A stretch of DNA of 64,000 nt, from contig CAXKWD010000005.1 of assembly GCA_964059195.1 (NCBI GenBank), positions 46,081,825-46,145,824 on the forward strand. The letters are read 5' to 3'. Every line of letters starts with the position of its first letter. Positions within the stretch are counted from its first letter, which is position 1. Origin of the DNA: Ectobius pallidus (lineage: Eukaryota; Arthropoda; Insecta; Blattodea; Ectobiidae). The translations under genes were made by a program, and so were the position numbers. Below, piece by piece: positions 28,916-42,101 of this stretch. The notes beneath the pieces were generated by a model. That model saw only the letters and a program-made list of their open reading frames with translations, did not search any database and had not been told where the DNA came from.

Positions 28916-30816
28916 TTAGACACATGCAAGTGTTCCTCTAGGAAAAAGCTTTCATACTATTTAAAAACTGTACTCTCCAGTCATAATTATTATTTAACGC
29001 TCTCTCTCGAAAAAAGAAATGACTAAAATACATCTAAAGGATAACAATATTTGATAAGTACATAGGCCGATAGGCCTGTAATTAATCTTACATTTTATTC
29101 ATTCAATACCTTTATGCGATACATAAAGCAGTATGTTACCTATCATGAAGTCTTTTTAATCACTTTGTTCAAATACGAGTATATTAGCGATTGGCTATAT
29201 CTTCTGTAGCGTTACCATTTTACCTGTTTTTACTTATTGTAAATTTGTATATAGGAAATTATGTATTTACAATGACATTTTTTTACAATTCTAGAGAGTT
29301 TCTCATGATTTTAATTGTTTAAATAATGTAAACAATTTATTATCTAAGTTAATCTATCTTTATGTAACTAATTTATTAGCTAACTTAATTTATTTGATAA
29401 TTTCTAGCCTCCCCTATACATTTTACAAATTTTAGTTTTGCAGGAAATTTGGAATATGTTATTAAAACTAAATTTTTAATAGATTTTAATAAAACCTGTG
29501 TAATAATACATTAAAACATGTTACCATTTTAACTAATTGTAAATATGTGCTAACAACGTTCTGCTTATACAATTCTAGAGAACATGTCATTATTTTAAAG
29601 TGTAGATAACTCATTTAATCTGTTAGCCTATTTAATTGATAATTTTATAGGCCTAACCGAAATTTAAAAATCATAATTCTGCAGGTATTATGTACTATGT
29701 TAGCATTAGTAACATTATCAATAAGGCAGGGTACATATTTTACCTTTTCTCTAGTGTAGTGTATGATTAGGTAACATATGTTTTGTATTGTATTGTATTT
29801 ATATGTCCCACTCCTGACTGGTTTACATTTAAAAAAAAACCTCTATATTACAAAGCTTTCTATTGTTATTTATGGAAAATCGTAACTACCTAAGTTGTTT
29901 GTTAGGCGGAAACTTTAAGAAAAACCTCATTTCAACTTTCTTCGGTGTTTAACTTGGTGTTCGTTAAAATTTTAGTACACCAGTATCCTAAAAATATATT
30001 TCCTTCATTTTCTGAGATTCCTTACAAAAATATATTAATTATAATTTACAAATTTAAATTATTTATGTGCAATGTAACGGTCACGGTGTTTGATGCTATA
30101 AAAACTTCCACCAAAAGACAGGACCTCTGAAGTCGGAGACAAATCGAGCATTTCGTGCATTGCAATTAATTAGAAATTCCAACAGTAACAAGGCCACCTG
30201 ATATCAGTTCACAATGGCTTTGCATGTTATCTGCAGAGCGCTGCCTTGTCAGTTGTGAGTCCGGCCGACCGTGGACCATTGTTCTTATTGTTCCCCGGCA
30301 ATTGTTTTGCACAGCGCTTCCTTGTGCAGGGGTCTCAATTTCCCCAGCACTTTCCTTCCTGCATTTACACGATCTGCTGGCTGCCTGGGGTCGATACATG
30401 TGCATTACAGTTTGATATTATTCAAATGATGTTATGAAGGGAGTGTGTTATTTTGCGTGAAATGCATGAGATTTTCGGTGATTGTTTCGATTGTGCTTTC
30501 CGCATGATACTGCTTAAGATATCATGAATAATGAGACCAGGATCAAAAGTGAAAATATGTTGCAGCTTCTCACATTTCGGTACCTGATCGTAACTCATAG
30601 GTTACTATATTCGATGCCCCATGCAAACTATATTCGATGCCCCATGACCCAACTTTTTTTTCAAATAGTTGTATCAAGAAGAATAAGAGGAGGTACGTTT
30701 GAAACCGAATTAAGTCCACTTTTGTAAATTTTTCAGGAGAGAAGAAAAACTGTTTAAATGCAAACTAAGGGATGTAAGAACACTTAGGTTTATGCATTAT
30801 TTTGAAGGGAATTTAA

Positions 30817-30921
30817 TTATACCTCTAGAAATAAGGAGGGCGGCTGGAAGCCAGGTGAATCCCCTTACACTCACGCACTCTCCACGCTTCCAGCAGCCCT
30901 CCTAATTTACTAGAGGTATAA
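30817..30921. repeat. Short inverted repeat / hairpin
   Basis: The left arm (30817-30851) begins TTATACCTCTAG and ends GGAGGGCGGCTGGAAGC. The right arm (30886-30921) is its reverse complement with one substitution and one small gap. The loop is 34 bases. It could be a very small MITE or a transcribed hairpin. No flanking duplication is clear. Confidence 0.75.
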
Positions 30922-32070
30922 GTTAGATGAAAACAGACTTCACAGGATGATAAAGCATACTCGGAAGCCGGAACTAAAGGAAATCATATAAAATTCATTT
31001 TCGTTCGTGGGTGGACATAATATGGATTGAAACGTACCTCATTAATTGCTATTCATTGCTCATTATTTCTGGGTATGCACAAGAAAGTGCATTTTGATCC
31101 AACATAGTGTCAGCTCTTTACCCGAAACGAAAATCGATCGTTGCTACAATCAACCTGGCTGTCGACATCGATAACTTTAACCTTGGTCATACTTACTTCA
31201 TGAACCCCTAAACGTTTATGGCAGTTATAGTAATAATTGCAGATAGTATCGTAAATACTATATTCAAGCTGCCTTAGCATCTGTTTTTCCTCATGACTCT
31301 TATATTTCTTTTTTATCTCGATAAATGTGCTCATGATCGCAGCTGGCTGCGCAGAGAATGAGTTCATCCGAGAAAGCAGTCATAAAGGTCACGGGAGATA
31401 GAATGGTTCTCATTGGTTGATAAAATTTTTATATATAAAACTTAATTGTCTCTATTCCATTTTATCTATTTTAATTGGAAGGTAAATAAGCTTATACGAT
31501 GGAATTGTGTGAAATGGCAGTTGTCGATGTCACACAATCGGATTTTGTGGTGATTAAAAAATTTGGACCATAAATTGGATCATGAGTCATCCGCTTAATT
31601 GTTAATTCGTTTCCAACCATATTATAACATTATTCTAAATCTGATTGGTATAGAACTCAAAATCGCAGTTAAATAATGAAGCAATTTAAATAATTTTTAA
31701 GAGGGCTAAATTAATTAGACTATTTTGTCAAAAAAGGGTAGGCCTGATACAACGAAAAACCTACATGTTGAATCATATGGAACACCCATTGTGGCATTTT
31801 GTGTTGATAGCTGTTTTGATAGCTGTCTCTGTAGTTACCAAATCAGAACAGATGCGCTGGCAACACCGCCCAAGAGTATTTAACGAATGACACTCAGAGA
31901 GAATGCGGCAAAGGCATGAGAAAGGAAGGAAATTTAGTCGTGTTACTCTGTAAAAATCAATGAGATATTTAAATTTTTAGTGTGGTAACTTTTATTCTTT
32001 GAACAACGTAATAAAGAAAAAAAACATGTTTCTTCCATTTTGTATGTATATATTCTTTTCAGGAGGATTT

Positions 32071-32096
32071 GTCTATTGCCATTGAGTAAGCAAGTA
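32071..32096 (+). repeat. LINE 3'-end remnant
   Basis: TTGTCTATTGCCATTGAGTA plus a four-base degenerate tail matches 17335-17357 and resembles 38272-38315. Only the extreme 3' end is present. Confidence 0.45.
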
Positions 32097-32511
32097 GGCC
32101 TAAATACTATTACTATTCGCGCACGATTTCTTGGGCGCTCGGCTCTCTAGTCCTTGTTCGGTAGGTTTCGTTCAATTCCGTAAACAGAACTGTTAACATT
32201 GACACACGAAGTACGCTATACATCCTGACATCTAGTGGCTTCAATACTAAGCTTTAATTCTGTCTCAGGATCCTTATTCGATTCCATTGTTGGCGCGAAG
32301 ATTGAAATACGTGTCTTCTATTTCTAGTGGAAATTAATTGAATTATTGGTGAATTGTAATTTATAAAGAGTTTAATTTCAATGTTAAGTGTTTTTAAGGT
32401 AGTAAGACTTGTCTTAAGTGATTTAAATCTAACTACAGTTAATTTATTAAAAAGATACTGGCAGTTGAAGTTCGTAATCAACTAAATTGCCCGATACAGG
32501 GCTTATTCACA

Positions 32512-33891
32512 ATGCAAAACCAATCAATACCAGGTGAAGAAGTAAAGTCAGTGGATGAAATCATAACAGATCAAGAAATGTCGACGTCTAATACAGATGC
32601 CGAATCATTAATAGTTCAGAAACCAAGCAGGATGTACAAAAGAGCACAAGCCAAAAGTTCAAGCAATGAAGGAGACTTTGTGTTACCAAAGAAGGTTGCT
32701 AAACCTTTCACCACTCCTACAACTACGGTAAGCACTTCTAATTCATTTGCTCCTCTGTGCTTATATGTTAACTCAGAGTCTACATCTAATTCAACATTGG
32801 TTCAACACATGAAAATTAATGCTGAATCTATTCAGCATGAATTACAGGAAAACTGTAAAGAACCTCTTATTGCAGCTAGTCTTACCATTAATAAAAGCAG
32901 AAAACCAAAACCTATTATTATAACATCGAAAGTTCCGTATTATAGGCTACGAGAACAATTTAAACAGTTTGTATCAGTAATGCCAACATGTCAGCTCTGC
33001 CCAAAAAAGATTAAGATCTTACCAGAAAATGAAATGGACAGTAAGAAGATAAAAGAATACCTGCTCACTCAAAAGATTGAGTTTTATACTTTTGTTTCTG
33101 GAGAACATAAGAAAATAAAAGTTGTCTTGAGAGGTTTACCTATAGATACTCCCACCGAGGAAATTGACGGACAGCTAAGAGCTCTTCAATATCCCATTGA
33201 AAGCGTGAGACAGTTAAAACGACAGATTAAGGACAGCCAGACTGGGGTAAACAAGTTGGAAGTTATGCCTTTGTGGGTCATTACACTCCACGATATTCCC
33301 AACACCCCGAACACCAGAAATTTGATAGGATTGTTCGACCTAAAGGTCACATTTTCGGACTATCGTGGTTTCCATGGACCTGTACAGTGCTACAAATGCC
33401 AAGGTTTCGGCCATAAAGCAGATGGATGTTACATTCCAGCAAAATGTGTACGTTGTGGTTAGAATCACCCAACTAAAGAGTGTACGAAAGACCCACTTCA
33501 TCCTCCAAATTGTGCCAATTGCAATAAGGCTCATCCTGCTAATTATAGGAAATGTGAGAAGTTTTTAGCTTATGCAAATGGCCGAAATACTCCCTCACAA
33601 GGAAAAGACAGACAGAAATTTATTTTTAATAACGCTGACTTCCCTTCATTGCCAAAATCAGACAGTTATTCTAATCTTGAACCGACAACTCAAGAAAGTT
33701 CATCCAAAGACACAGATCCATTGGGTTCACTCTCTTTGTTAAAAGAGTTTAAAGAAACAATGCACTTCATAAAAAGTTTGATGAATGGCATTCATTCTGC
33801 ATTGAATAACTGTAAACATGAAACAGATCCAATTACAAAACTGTTTATGTCAGCTGAGGGAATTACTTCAGTCTTAACCCAAGATGTATAG
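32512..33891 (+). pseudogene. Jockey-type ORF1 (gag-like, PRE_C2HC and zinc knuckles), one stop
   Basis: This nucleic-acid-binding protein packages the element's RNA. After a Ser/Thr-rich N-terminus, a PRE_C2HC-like domain is seen (VVLRGLPIDTPTEEIDGQL through LKVTFSDYRGFHGPVQC). Three CCHC knuckles follow: CYKCQGFGHKADGC, a second starting CVRCG, and CANCNKAHPANYRKC. A TAG at 33460-33462 lies inside the second knuckle. The same frame then runs to 33891. The start at 32512 is the first good ATG after the 5' UTR. The stop overlaps the ORF2 ATG at 33884, an arrangement typical of Jockey-clade elements. Confidence 0.88.
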
Positions 33892-36558
33892 AAGAAACCA
33901 CGTAAATGTCCTTCATCGGCCATTATCTGTAGCTTATTGGAATGCGGATGGAGTCCGTAATAAAAAATATCTGATACCTAATTTCCTAGAGGAAAATGAA
34001 ATAGATATATTCATGATAAATGAGACCCATTTAAATTCAAATATTAGGATGAATTTCCATGGATATGATGTTTATAGGAATGATAAGGGGTCAAATGGAG
34101 GTACAGCGATATTGATAAAGTGTGACATTTATCACAGACAAATTGAGACACCAAACTTTAGCTTTATCGAAGGAACTTTTGTGGAAATTCAGTTTCCAAA
34201 TGAAAGCATAGTTTTTGGAGCAATATCTAAGCCCTTAACAGAAGGTGATCTAGACAGTTTAATTTCAACTGGATCCAGTTTTCTACTAGGTGGCGATTAT
34301 AATGCTAAAAATATTAGTTGGAATTCCCGGTGCACAACTACAAGAGGTAAACATTTGGAGGAACATTCTCACGAACATCATTATCATGTATTGGCCCCAA
34401 CTACTACAACTCACTTTCCATACAATGATCATATATCTCCTGATATCATTGATCTAGCCTTGTATAGAGGAAATGCTTTGCCTGCCTCCATAGTAACTAC
34501 AGATGACTTCTCTTCTGATCATGTTCCTGTAATAATTTCTCTAAACAGATGTGATAAAACTAGACCTTCACTTTCTGGAATATATCTAAAACAAATTGGT
34601 CTGAGTTTAGAAAATATTTAAATGAATCTTTGCACGGAAACCCACTAATATCTACTGTTGAAGATTTAGAAGCATCAGCTGAAATCTACACGAATACTTT
34701 AACAGCAGCTATAAAAAATGCTACAACAGTTATAGAATACAGCAACAGAAACACTCTTCTACCAAGAGAAATAAAAGATTTAATTGCAGAAAAGAACAGG
34801 AAAAGGAAACTATGGCAATTAACAAGAAATCCTGTATTTAAAAAGGACTATAATAGCTTAAAAAATTCAGTGCATCGAGCTGTCATGAATTATACATTTG
34901 ATAAATTAGATAAAGATGTAGCAGATGCCAGTAGCTCCTCTCAGATATGGAAAATTACTCGAAGACTTGTTAAACCTCGCAGAAAATCCAACTCGCAACC
35001 AATTCGAAGTTCAAATGGACTTGTTTATGAAGACAATAAGAAAGCTGAGGTAATTGCAGGACATCTAGATCGACAATTTGCAACTTCTCAAGAAGACGAA
35101 GACTTGAGAGATCACTTTGACGATGTCCGTGGAGCAGTGAAAGAGTTCTTGGGGTTACCTTGTAACACTCAGCTAAGATACACAACGCCTTCAGAAATTA
35201 AACATATTTTTAAGTCGCTTTCTGGTAATAAGTCGCCTGGTAAAGACGCAGTAACAAACAATGCTCTGAAGAATTTGCCAAGAAAATCTGTGACTTATTT
35301 GGTTAAATTATTTAACTTAAATATGAAACGTGGATACATTCCATCAGTATGGAAACATGCTGTAATTATAACAATACCGAAAGTACACAAGAACCCTCAG
35401 TATCCTAATAACAGACGACCTATCAGCCTGTTATCTACAATAAGCAAAGCATTTGAACGGATAATATTAAATAGGATAAAAGAACAGCAACTCGATATTA
35501 TTCCCGACCATCAAATGGCTTTCAGAACAGGATGTTCCACAACTCATCAGATAATACGTCTCGCTGAAATTATCACAAAAACATTCAATGTGGGAGGGTA
35601 TAGTCCAGCAATATTTTTGGACGTAGCAAAAGCTTACGATTCCGTGTGGCACATCGGACTGATCTATAAACTGATATTAACTAAACTACCTGATGCCATT
35701 GTGAAGTTAATAGCTTCTTACTTATCGAATAGAACGTATCAAGTAAGAGAAGGTGCAGCGCTATCAAATACAAATTATATGCATGCTGGGGTTCCCCAAG
35801 GTTCTGTTCTGGGCCCTATGCTGTATAACATTTACACAGCTGATTTACCAACTCCATCAGAAACTCATGTAGCCCAATATGCTGATGACACGGCGCTCCT
35901 TTCATCTCACGTAAATCCATTGCATGCTACCAGTCGACTGCAAGAACATATTAATTCACTAGAGATTTGGTGTAAAAAATTGAAAATTTCTTTAAATGTT
36001 GATAAAACACAAGCAGTCTGTTTTACACAATACAAACTTAAAAGAGTTCCATTGTTATTTATAAATAACACTCAATTGGAATATCAACCTCAAATAAAAT
36101 ATTTAGGAGTAATATTAGATAGAAAATTAAACTAGAAAAAACATGAACAGATAACGAAAGGAATAGCAATTGGAAGAACAGTTCAACTATTTCCTCTGTT
36201 AAAAACTCCGGTAGTAAATGTGAAAAGAAAAGTAATGGTTTATAGAACAATGATACTTCCTTTCATTACTTATGCAGCACCAGCATTTGCCTATATCAAT
36301 GAAAATCATATCAGACCTCTTCAAGTTGCCCAAAACAAGGCCTTAAGAATCATTCACGGATCTGACTGGTTTACAAAAACATCGCAGATTCACGAAGATT
36401 TAGAAGTTGAGTACTTGCATGTACTTTTAAAAGAAATTACAAGAAAATTTTACGACCGTCTTAATACCAACAAAAATCCCATTGTTCGTCAGATTGGTGA
36501 ATATTATGTAAATCTGTATAATAAACACAGGACTCCAAAAATGGCTCTAGAAGCATAA
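33884..36558 (+). pseudogene. Jockey-type ORF2 endonuclease-reverse transcriptase, broken
   Basis: The endonuclease (33884-34600) includes VAYWNADGVRNKK, MINETHLNSN, LLGGDYNAKNISWNS and SSDHVPVIISL. A one-base frame change near 34,600 leads to the second part. The reverse transcriptase shows KSPGKDAVTNNALKN, NRRPISLLSTISKAFERII, the catalytic Asp in FLDVAKAYDSVWH, GVPQGSVLGPMLYNIY and YADDTALLS. A TAG at 36133-36135 interrupts the thumb region. The same frame continues to 36558 with TYAAPAFAYINE. Length and order match complete Jockey ORF2 proteins of about 900 residues. Confidence 0.9.
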
Positions 36559-36837
36559 ATTTCTTGTGATGCTACACGTACATTCTTGAGTGATGAGTGT
36601 TTTATATTTTCCACTGTTTTATTTATATACATGTGTAAACTCCTTGAGATTCTACGTGAACATTCATGAGTGATGTGATGTTTGTATTTTCCACTGTTTG
36701 ATTATATTCCCCTAATTTGTTAGAGGAATAAGTACACATTTATGTGTCATGGTTTTGTTTATATATTGTATAGTCAGGGATTATAAATCCGATACTATAT
36801 CAATAAAGGATGAATATATAAAAAAAAGATCCTTATT

Positions 36838-38762
36838 TACTGTTGACATTACCTTTTCTGGCGTATGGATTTATGGAAAAAACACACGTTTGCGAATTTC
36901 TGATTTCACAAACACATCACATTGTACATCCAACACTCTCCTGGTGCTTAGCATCTCTTTAAGAATTCCGTATGTGCTAATTTCTGACACTCCAGTGAAC
37001 TCAGATGTAAATTTCACGGTCTGAAAGTTGAGAGAACTTTTCAAAAAACGTATTAAATACGTTTAAAATTAGGCTAATAGTTTTCTCCACTTTTAAATGC
37101 CTTATCTCTCTTATGTTTTACAACACGAAATGGTGAACCATGTTCTGGTAAGACTCTTCTATATACTTAAAACAAGTCTTCCAATGTAAAAATATTGAGC
37201 CTATATTATTTAAATAGCTTAAAATGCCCGGTGTCGCTCGGGTATTGTATATTAACATTCGAAATTGCCTTATGAAGGACTTTCTATTTTCCAAATCTAG
37301 GTCCTTAAATAGGTATGTAGAATTTGAAATGACGAAGAACGACTTATCACACTCAAAGTATTCCCTCAGAAAACGCTTGATATAGCTTTTTATGGCTCAT
37401 AGAGGATGTAGAATTTTGCACCCCCTTGCTTCTACACACCAAACCTGGTAGTGGTTGAAATAAGAAGAAACTGAATTTCCGGTAACATAAAATTGTGTTG
37501 TCTTTTCGGAACATTTTATTTCTCACTCTCGTGTTACCATAAAGCCTTTTCGGGGCTGAAATAAAAAAAAATATCCAATACCACTTTCACACTTTCCTCC
37601 TCAAAACCTGGGACATAATAATATATTGCACGCATAGGACTAACAATGTTCCATCTTGTCTGGTTTCCTTTTACATGCTTAGGGCCTAAGATAAACATCC
37701 ACATTTCGCAACTAAAAATCAAAGCCTGCAGATATGAATAACGTTTCAGTGGTTAGAATGTTTTACCGACTTCTGGTATGGCATAACTTACTCGTTGACA
37801 CACACTCAGACTGAGACAGCTGGATTAAGCTGTCCCCGCAATACGACCTGTTACTATACATCAAAATGTGAGATGAGAAAATGGTATTCCCTATGTCCAG
37901 GGAAGAGAAAATTATGTGACTGCATAATATTGTGCATTATTTTCGTGGATTTCATTCTCAATATTTATTTACACCAATGAATTATATCGATAGCTTCTCT
38001 AAGTTGTCAAAGTTCCGTATCATTTATTTCCAAAGCTACTTGTGAACACTGCCAACAATACACTGTTGTCATAACTAATGTACACGGAATTTGATTTGGA
38101 TTTGATAATTCTGTGTAAGAAGGTATTAAGTATCCTCAAAAACATTTGATTTTTGGCATTTAAATTTAAAAAATTTAAAACTCCTTTCTTAGTGTACAAT
38201 TACAATATGAAATTAAGGTACTGTCAAAATTCCAGGTCTCTATCTATTTGAGTTCAATCTCTACGTTTATTCTCTGTCATTGAGTCAGTCAGTCAGTCAT
38301 TCATTCATTAATTCAGGACAAAACCTTTTATATATAGAGATATATTCTATTCCCGGAGGAAAATGCCTTATTTGATAACCCAACCCTTAGGCTATGACGT
38401 GAAATTGTTACGCAATAGAGTCACCATGTAATATTATTGCATTTCATTAAAATCGTTATACGTTAACATTTAATCTTCAATTAAAGATTGATAACTTTAT
38501 TTTAATTTTCTTGGGACTCATTCGCGGCACATTGGTGCGGCACATTGGTGTGGCATACTGGTTGAAAAACGCTAGTCAATACTGTAGGCCATGCTACTAT
38601 TGATAGTCAACTTTTCTGTTGTTTGTGGATTTTAAATTGTGTATAGTAAATATCAAGTGATATTAATTCAAATGAATATGGTACAGGATGAAATAGCGAG
38701 GATGTTTCACAGTAAATATCCAATTCGGCATTCAAGTTAGCTGTTGATGCGCGTTTACCATA
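36838..38762. other. AT-rich region without recognisable genes
   Basis: No supported gene. At about 38268-38315 the sequence CTCTGTCATTGAGTCAGTCA and a (CAGT)/(CATT) tail resembles the LINE 3' ends at 17,335 and 32,071. Near 38,530 a small duplication of GCGGCACATTGGTG occurs. Confidence 0.5.
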
Positions 38763-38767
38763 CCCTC

Positions 38768-39680
38768 TGTACGGGCAAGCATAGAACAAGCGGACTGTAT
38801 ACGAATTTCCTAGGACGAAGCACTTCTTGAGATGGAGACTTAAGCTATGAATAGATTAAGCCAAACTTGCCCAATACATTTTAGATAGATTACTCTGATA
38901 TGTAACAATTTATTGTCACAAAAAACATTACATAATTCATGCGCAGTTTATAAAATCTGGATTCCTTGGACGTATAATGTATTATTATTTATAAACACTG
39001 ATGAAATTGTAAAATATCACAAATGTTTAATACAACTTCCTTAGTAAAGGTCATGAAATATCCTTGAGGTGGCTTAATCAGTTCGATCAAAACCACACGT
39101 ATCTTAGTTCAATAAAGAACTTACGTCCAAAATGTTCTTCAGATATATTGAGTGGAAACAATGACGTACCTTTTGAATTAATTATAATTACCACTTCTTG
39201 ATAATTGTTAAAGACGCCAACACCATAAGGAAGAAGAATCTATGTATCACACGATGGGTGATTATAGTATTTTAGACCATTTGTAGTCATCAGAATAAAT
39301 AAGGCATATGAAGCCTTAATATATATCGAAGAGCTGATTGCTTCAGCTATTGAAAATGAACCACCAGATCTATTTGGTAGGTAAGATAGGCATTGATAAG
39401 CCCAGAAGAAACTCATGTCTTTATGAGTAGCAGTTTTTGAATTGATAATGAAGAAGAATAAAGCTAAAGCCTTATTGGCTATCAAAACAATAGGACAAGA
39501 TATCCAGTCTCTGATTGGATACAAGACACAAAGAATATAATTTGATATTACAATAGCCGTAAATAAAAAACATTAGAGATTCATTTGTTCAATTATAAAT
39601 TAAAACAAGATAGCAAGCAAGGCCTGCAATAAACGAATTACAGAAGCATGACTTACTGCGAACTAATACATAACGGAACA
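38768..39680 (-). repeat. 3' LTR of the BEL/Pao element (913 bp)
   Basis: Nearly identical to 45454-46389. It lacks a 21-base segment present in the other LTR at 45901-45921 and has two single-base deletions, accounting for the 23-bp length difference. Confidence 0.93.
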
Positions 39681-39756
39681 TATTGCCCGCAAATTATGAC
39701 AGTTGTGGCATAATTTAAAAAAAATTACATGTGGAGTTATGTCACTTAAAAGTAAA

Positions 39757-40818
39757 TTAAAGAAAAGAGAAAAAGAATAAAAATAAAACAAAAGATGAGA
39801 ACAAATAATTAAATGAATTGAAAACTATGAACGAATGCAGAGAATGACTGAGGCATTCGTCTTTTTCTGAGATTTGCATTGGCGCCAATTTAATGTTTGG
39901 TCGCACATAATGACCCGTGGCAGTCCGAACTGTTGCTACTCGAACAAGACCGTCCTTGCCAGGGTGAATATGATGAATAATGCCCAATATCCACCTTTGA
40001 GGAGGGACATTATCATCCATGATTAGCACTGGAGTGCCAATAGATACATTGTCTTGGACCTTGGTCCATTTAGCACGTCGTTGTAGGGTGAGTAAATAAT
40101 CCTTAGACCATTTTCTCCAAAGATCAATATTAAGTTGGTGCAAGGCATTCCAACGTGAGCGCAAAGTATAGCCACCTGTCAAATCAGGGCTAGAAATAGA
40201 GACCAAAGGCTTTCCTACAAGAAAGTGACCAGGTGAAAGATAAGAGAAGTCATCTATATCTTCATTTAGTGGAATTAAAGGACGCGAATTCAGTATTGCC
40301 TCTACTTGGATCAATACTGTGCTAAACTCCTCATAAGTGAAGTTGAATGAAGATAACATCCTTTTAAGATGGAACTTTATAGAGCGTACAGCCCCTTCAT
40401 GTAAACCTCCTATATGAGGAGAGTTAGACGGCAAGAAATGCCAAAGAACATTCAAGTGAGAAGTAGCATCTTGCACTGACGATTGATGCTCTTCTGATTG
40501 TAAGAGTTCGTTGAGACGTTGAAGGTCTGTGTTAGCACCTACAAAATTAGTTCCATTATCAGAGGTGACAGAAAAAGGGAGACCTCTACGCCCTGTGAAG
40601 CGAGAGAAAGCCGCAAGCAAAGCACGGGAAGTAAGAGCCGTGACAAGCTCAATGCGGATGGCCTTAGTGGACATGCACACAAATATGGACAAATAAGCCT
40701 TGATAGAGGTCTTAGAACGAGGACCACCATACTTAATGGTGAATGGGCCTGCGTAGTCAATGCTAACATTCGTAAATGGGGGTATAGAATTAACTCGAGA
40801 AGGAGGAAGGTCAGCCAT
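39757..40818 (-). pseudogene. BEL/Pao integrase core and C-terminus
   Basis: The DDE core has Asp in VSIDYAGPFTIKYGG, Asp in VTSDNGTNFVGA and Glu in GGLHEGAVRSIKFHL. The C-terminal part contains SPGHFLVGKPLVS and RWILGIIHHIHPGKDGLVRV, the BEL/Pao DUF-type tail. The frame is open from 40818 to 39757, though the last 40 residues look like readthrough into low-complexity sequence. Stops separate it from the upstream integrase zinc-binding piece at about 40,820-40,835. Confidence 0.9.
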
Positions 40819-40830
40819 CTTCTACTGTAA

Positions 40831-41409
40831 TCACTGAGCCTTAAAACGAAAACAAATGATACATTTGTTTAAGACCCCACGCACAACCTTCCTAATAGAG
40901 GTTATCCAATAACTTTCTCTTATATGAGCAATAATAGATTGTAAGCCTGCATGATGCAGCTTACGATGCGTGTGTTCAATGAGGTTTTTTGTAAACGTAT
41001 GAGATGAAGGCAACAGAATCTGATGCCTTATTTCAAAAGGCAAGGCAGAATGCTTGAGGCGTCCGCCTACGCGAAGAAGACCATCTTCATCAAGGAATGG
41101 CGATAACTGCAATAGTTTGCTAGCAGTTGGTATAGCTTGTCCTAAGGACAGATTTTTTATTTCCGTAGAATAAGACTGATGTTGTACCACTCTCATACAA
41201 TATTTGAGGGCCTTATCAAGTTCAAGAGGCAACAATGGACCTTTAACAATGGAATGAGGATTGCGGATCCTACCAATGAACCTTAAGACAAAGGCCATGA
41301 TTCTCAAAGTCTTTATGTAATGAAATTCTAAAACCTTAGAGTTCATTTCAAAATTCCTGGACTGAATTACAGCCAGTTGCTTGACTTCTAGTAAAGGAGT
41401 AGGAATCAC
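40831..41409 (-). pseudogene. BEL/Pao linker and integrase zinc-binding domain
   Basis: This piece joins RNase H to the integrase core. It includes LGQAIPTASKLLQLSPFLDE, then DGLLRVGGRLKHS. The HHCC-type zinc-binding motif follows, with His in HTHRKLHHAG and Cys in CIICFR. The region between 41,410 and 41,550 also reads as element protein (DLISRGVSPSDLL) in a frame broken by stops. Confidence 0.85.
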
Positions 41410-41553
41410 AAGTGGGCTATTGCCAGGCCAATCAGGTTGAGGAGTAAGGAGCCATTTTGGACCTGACCACCAAAGCCGATTATGTAAGAGATCAGAAGGA
41501 GAAACACCTCTAGAAATAAGATCGGCTGGGTTGTCCTTTGAGGATACATGACG

Positions 41554-41982
41554 TCATTGACAGGTTGAGGTGAACTCAATAATATCTGAAACTCTATTTC
41601 TGACAAAGGTTTGCAGGGTATCAGGTGAACGAGATAACCAGCATAACACAATGCTGGAATCACTCCAGAGGAATATTGCATCAATATTCAGGAGTAACAT
41701 AGGCATAACCTTGTGAATTAGATTGGCTAAAAGATGGGCAGTTAATAGCTCCAACCTAGGAATCGTGGTAGGCTTTACAGGCGCGATTCTAGATTTGGCG
41801 CACAGCAAGAAACTTTTAACATTGCTGGAGTGAGTATAAGAGCGCAAATACAAACAGGCTCCATAGGCAGATTCACTAGCGTCACAAAATCCGTGAAGCT
41901 GAATAGACCTTGAATCTTGCGAAACTACCATGCGAGGTATAGCAATTTGTTCAATCATAATCGACTGTGAATCCTTAGCCAT
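41554..41982 (-). pseudogene. BEL/Pao RNase H-like domain
   Basis: RNase H-type residues include LHGFCDASESAYGACLYLRS, TIPRLELLTAHLLAN and LWSDSSIVLCWL, with conserved Asp and Glu. It ends at a TGA near 41554. It is separated from the reverse transcriptase by a TAA at 42102 and a further stop near 41,961. Confidence 0.85.
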
Positions 41983-42101
41983 TTATCGGCTACATCAGGA
42001 GGAATAGGCTGATCCCAAGAAGTAGTAGTCTTCCATAAAGACTGAAATATTATTTTACAGTAGGTAACAATTGGAGATATAAGGCCTAAAGGGTCAAAGA
42101 T

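Larger units (their letters stand above)
28916..32278. other. AT-rich region without recognisable genes
   Basis: No open frame here shows a known motif. Notable items are a 105-bp inverted repeat at 30817-30921 and, near 32,070-32,096, a LINE-type 3' end (CTATTGCCATTGAGTAAGCA). A short direct repeat, ATATTCGATGCCCCATG, occurs twice near 30,610-30,645. Confidence 0.5.
32279..36827 (+). mobile_element. Full-length Jockey-clade non-LTR retrotransposon
   Basis: The element is flanked by perfect 10-bp duplications, GATCCTTATT, at 32269-32278 and 36828-36837. Its 3' end is a short poly-A run. It has a 233-bp 5' UTR, ORF1 and ORF2 overlapping by eight bases, and a 3' UTR with a ~77-bp imperfect tandem duplication (around 36,570 and 36,648). 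All parts are present, so this is a full-length insertion of 4,549 bp. Two stops and one frame change make it inactive. Confidence 0.93.

Noticed and set aside
38607..38789. Small open frame at the left edge of the BEL/Pao element
   Set aside because: It crosses the LTR boundary and shares sequence with the LTR, so it is an artefact.
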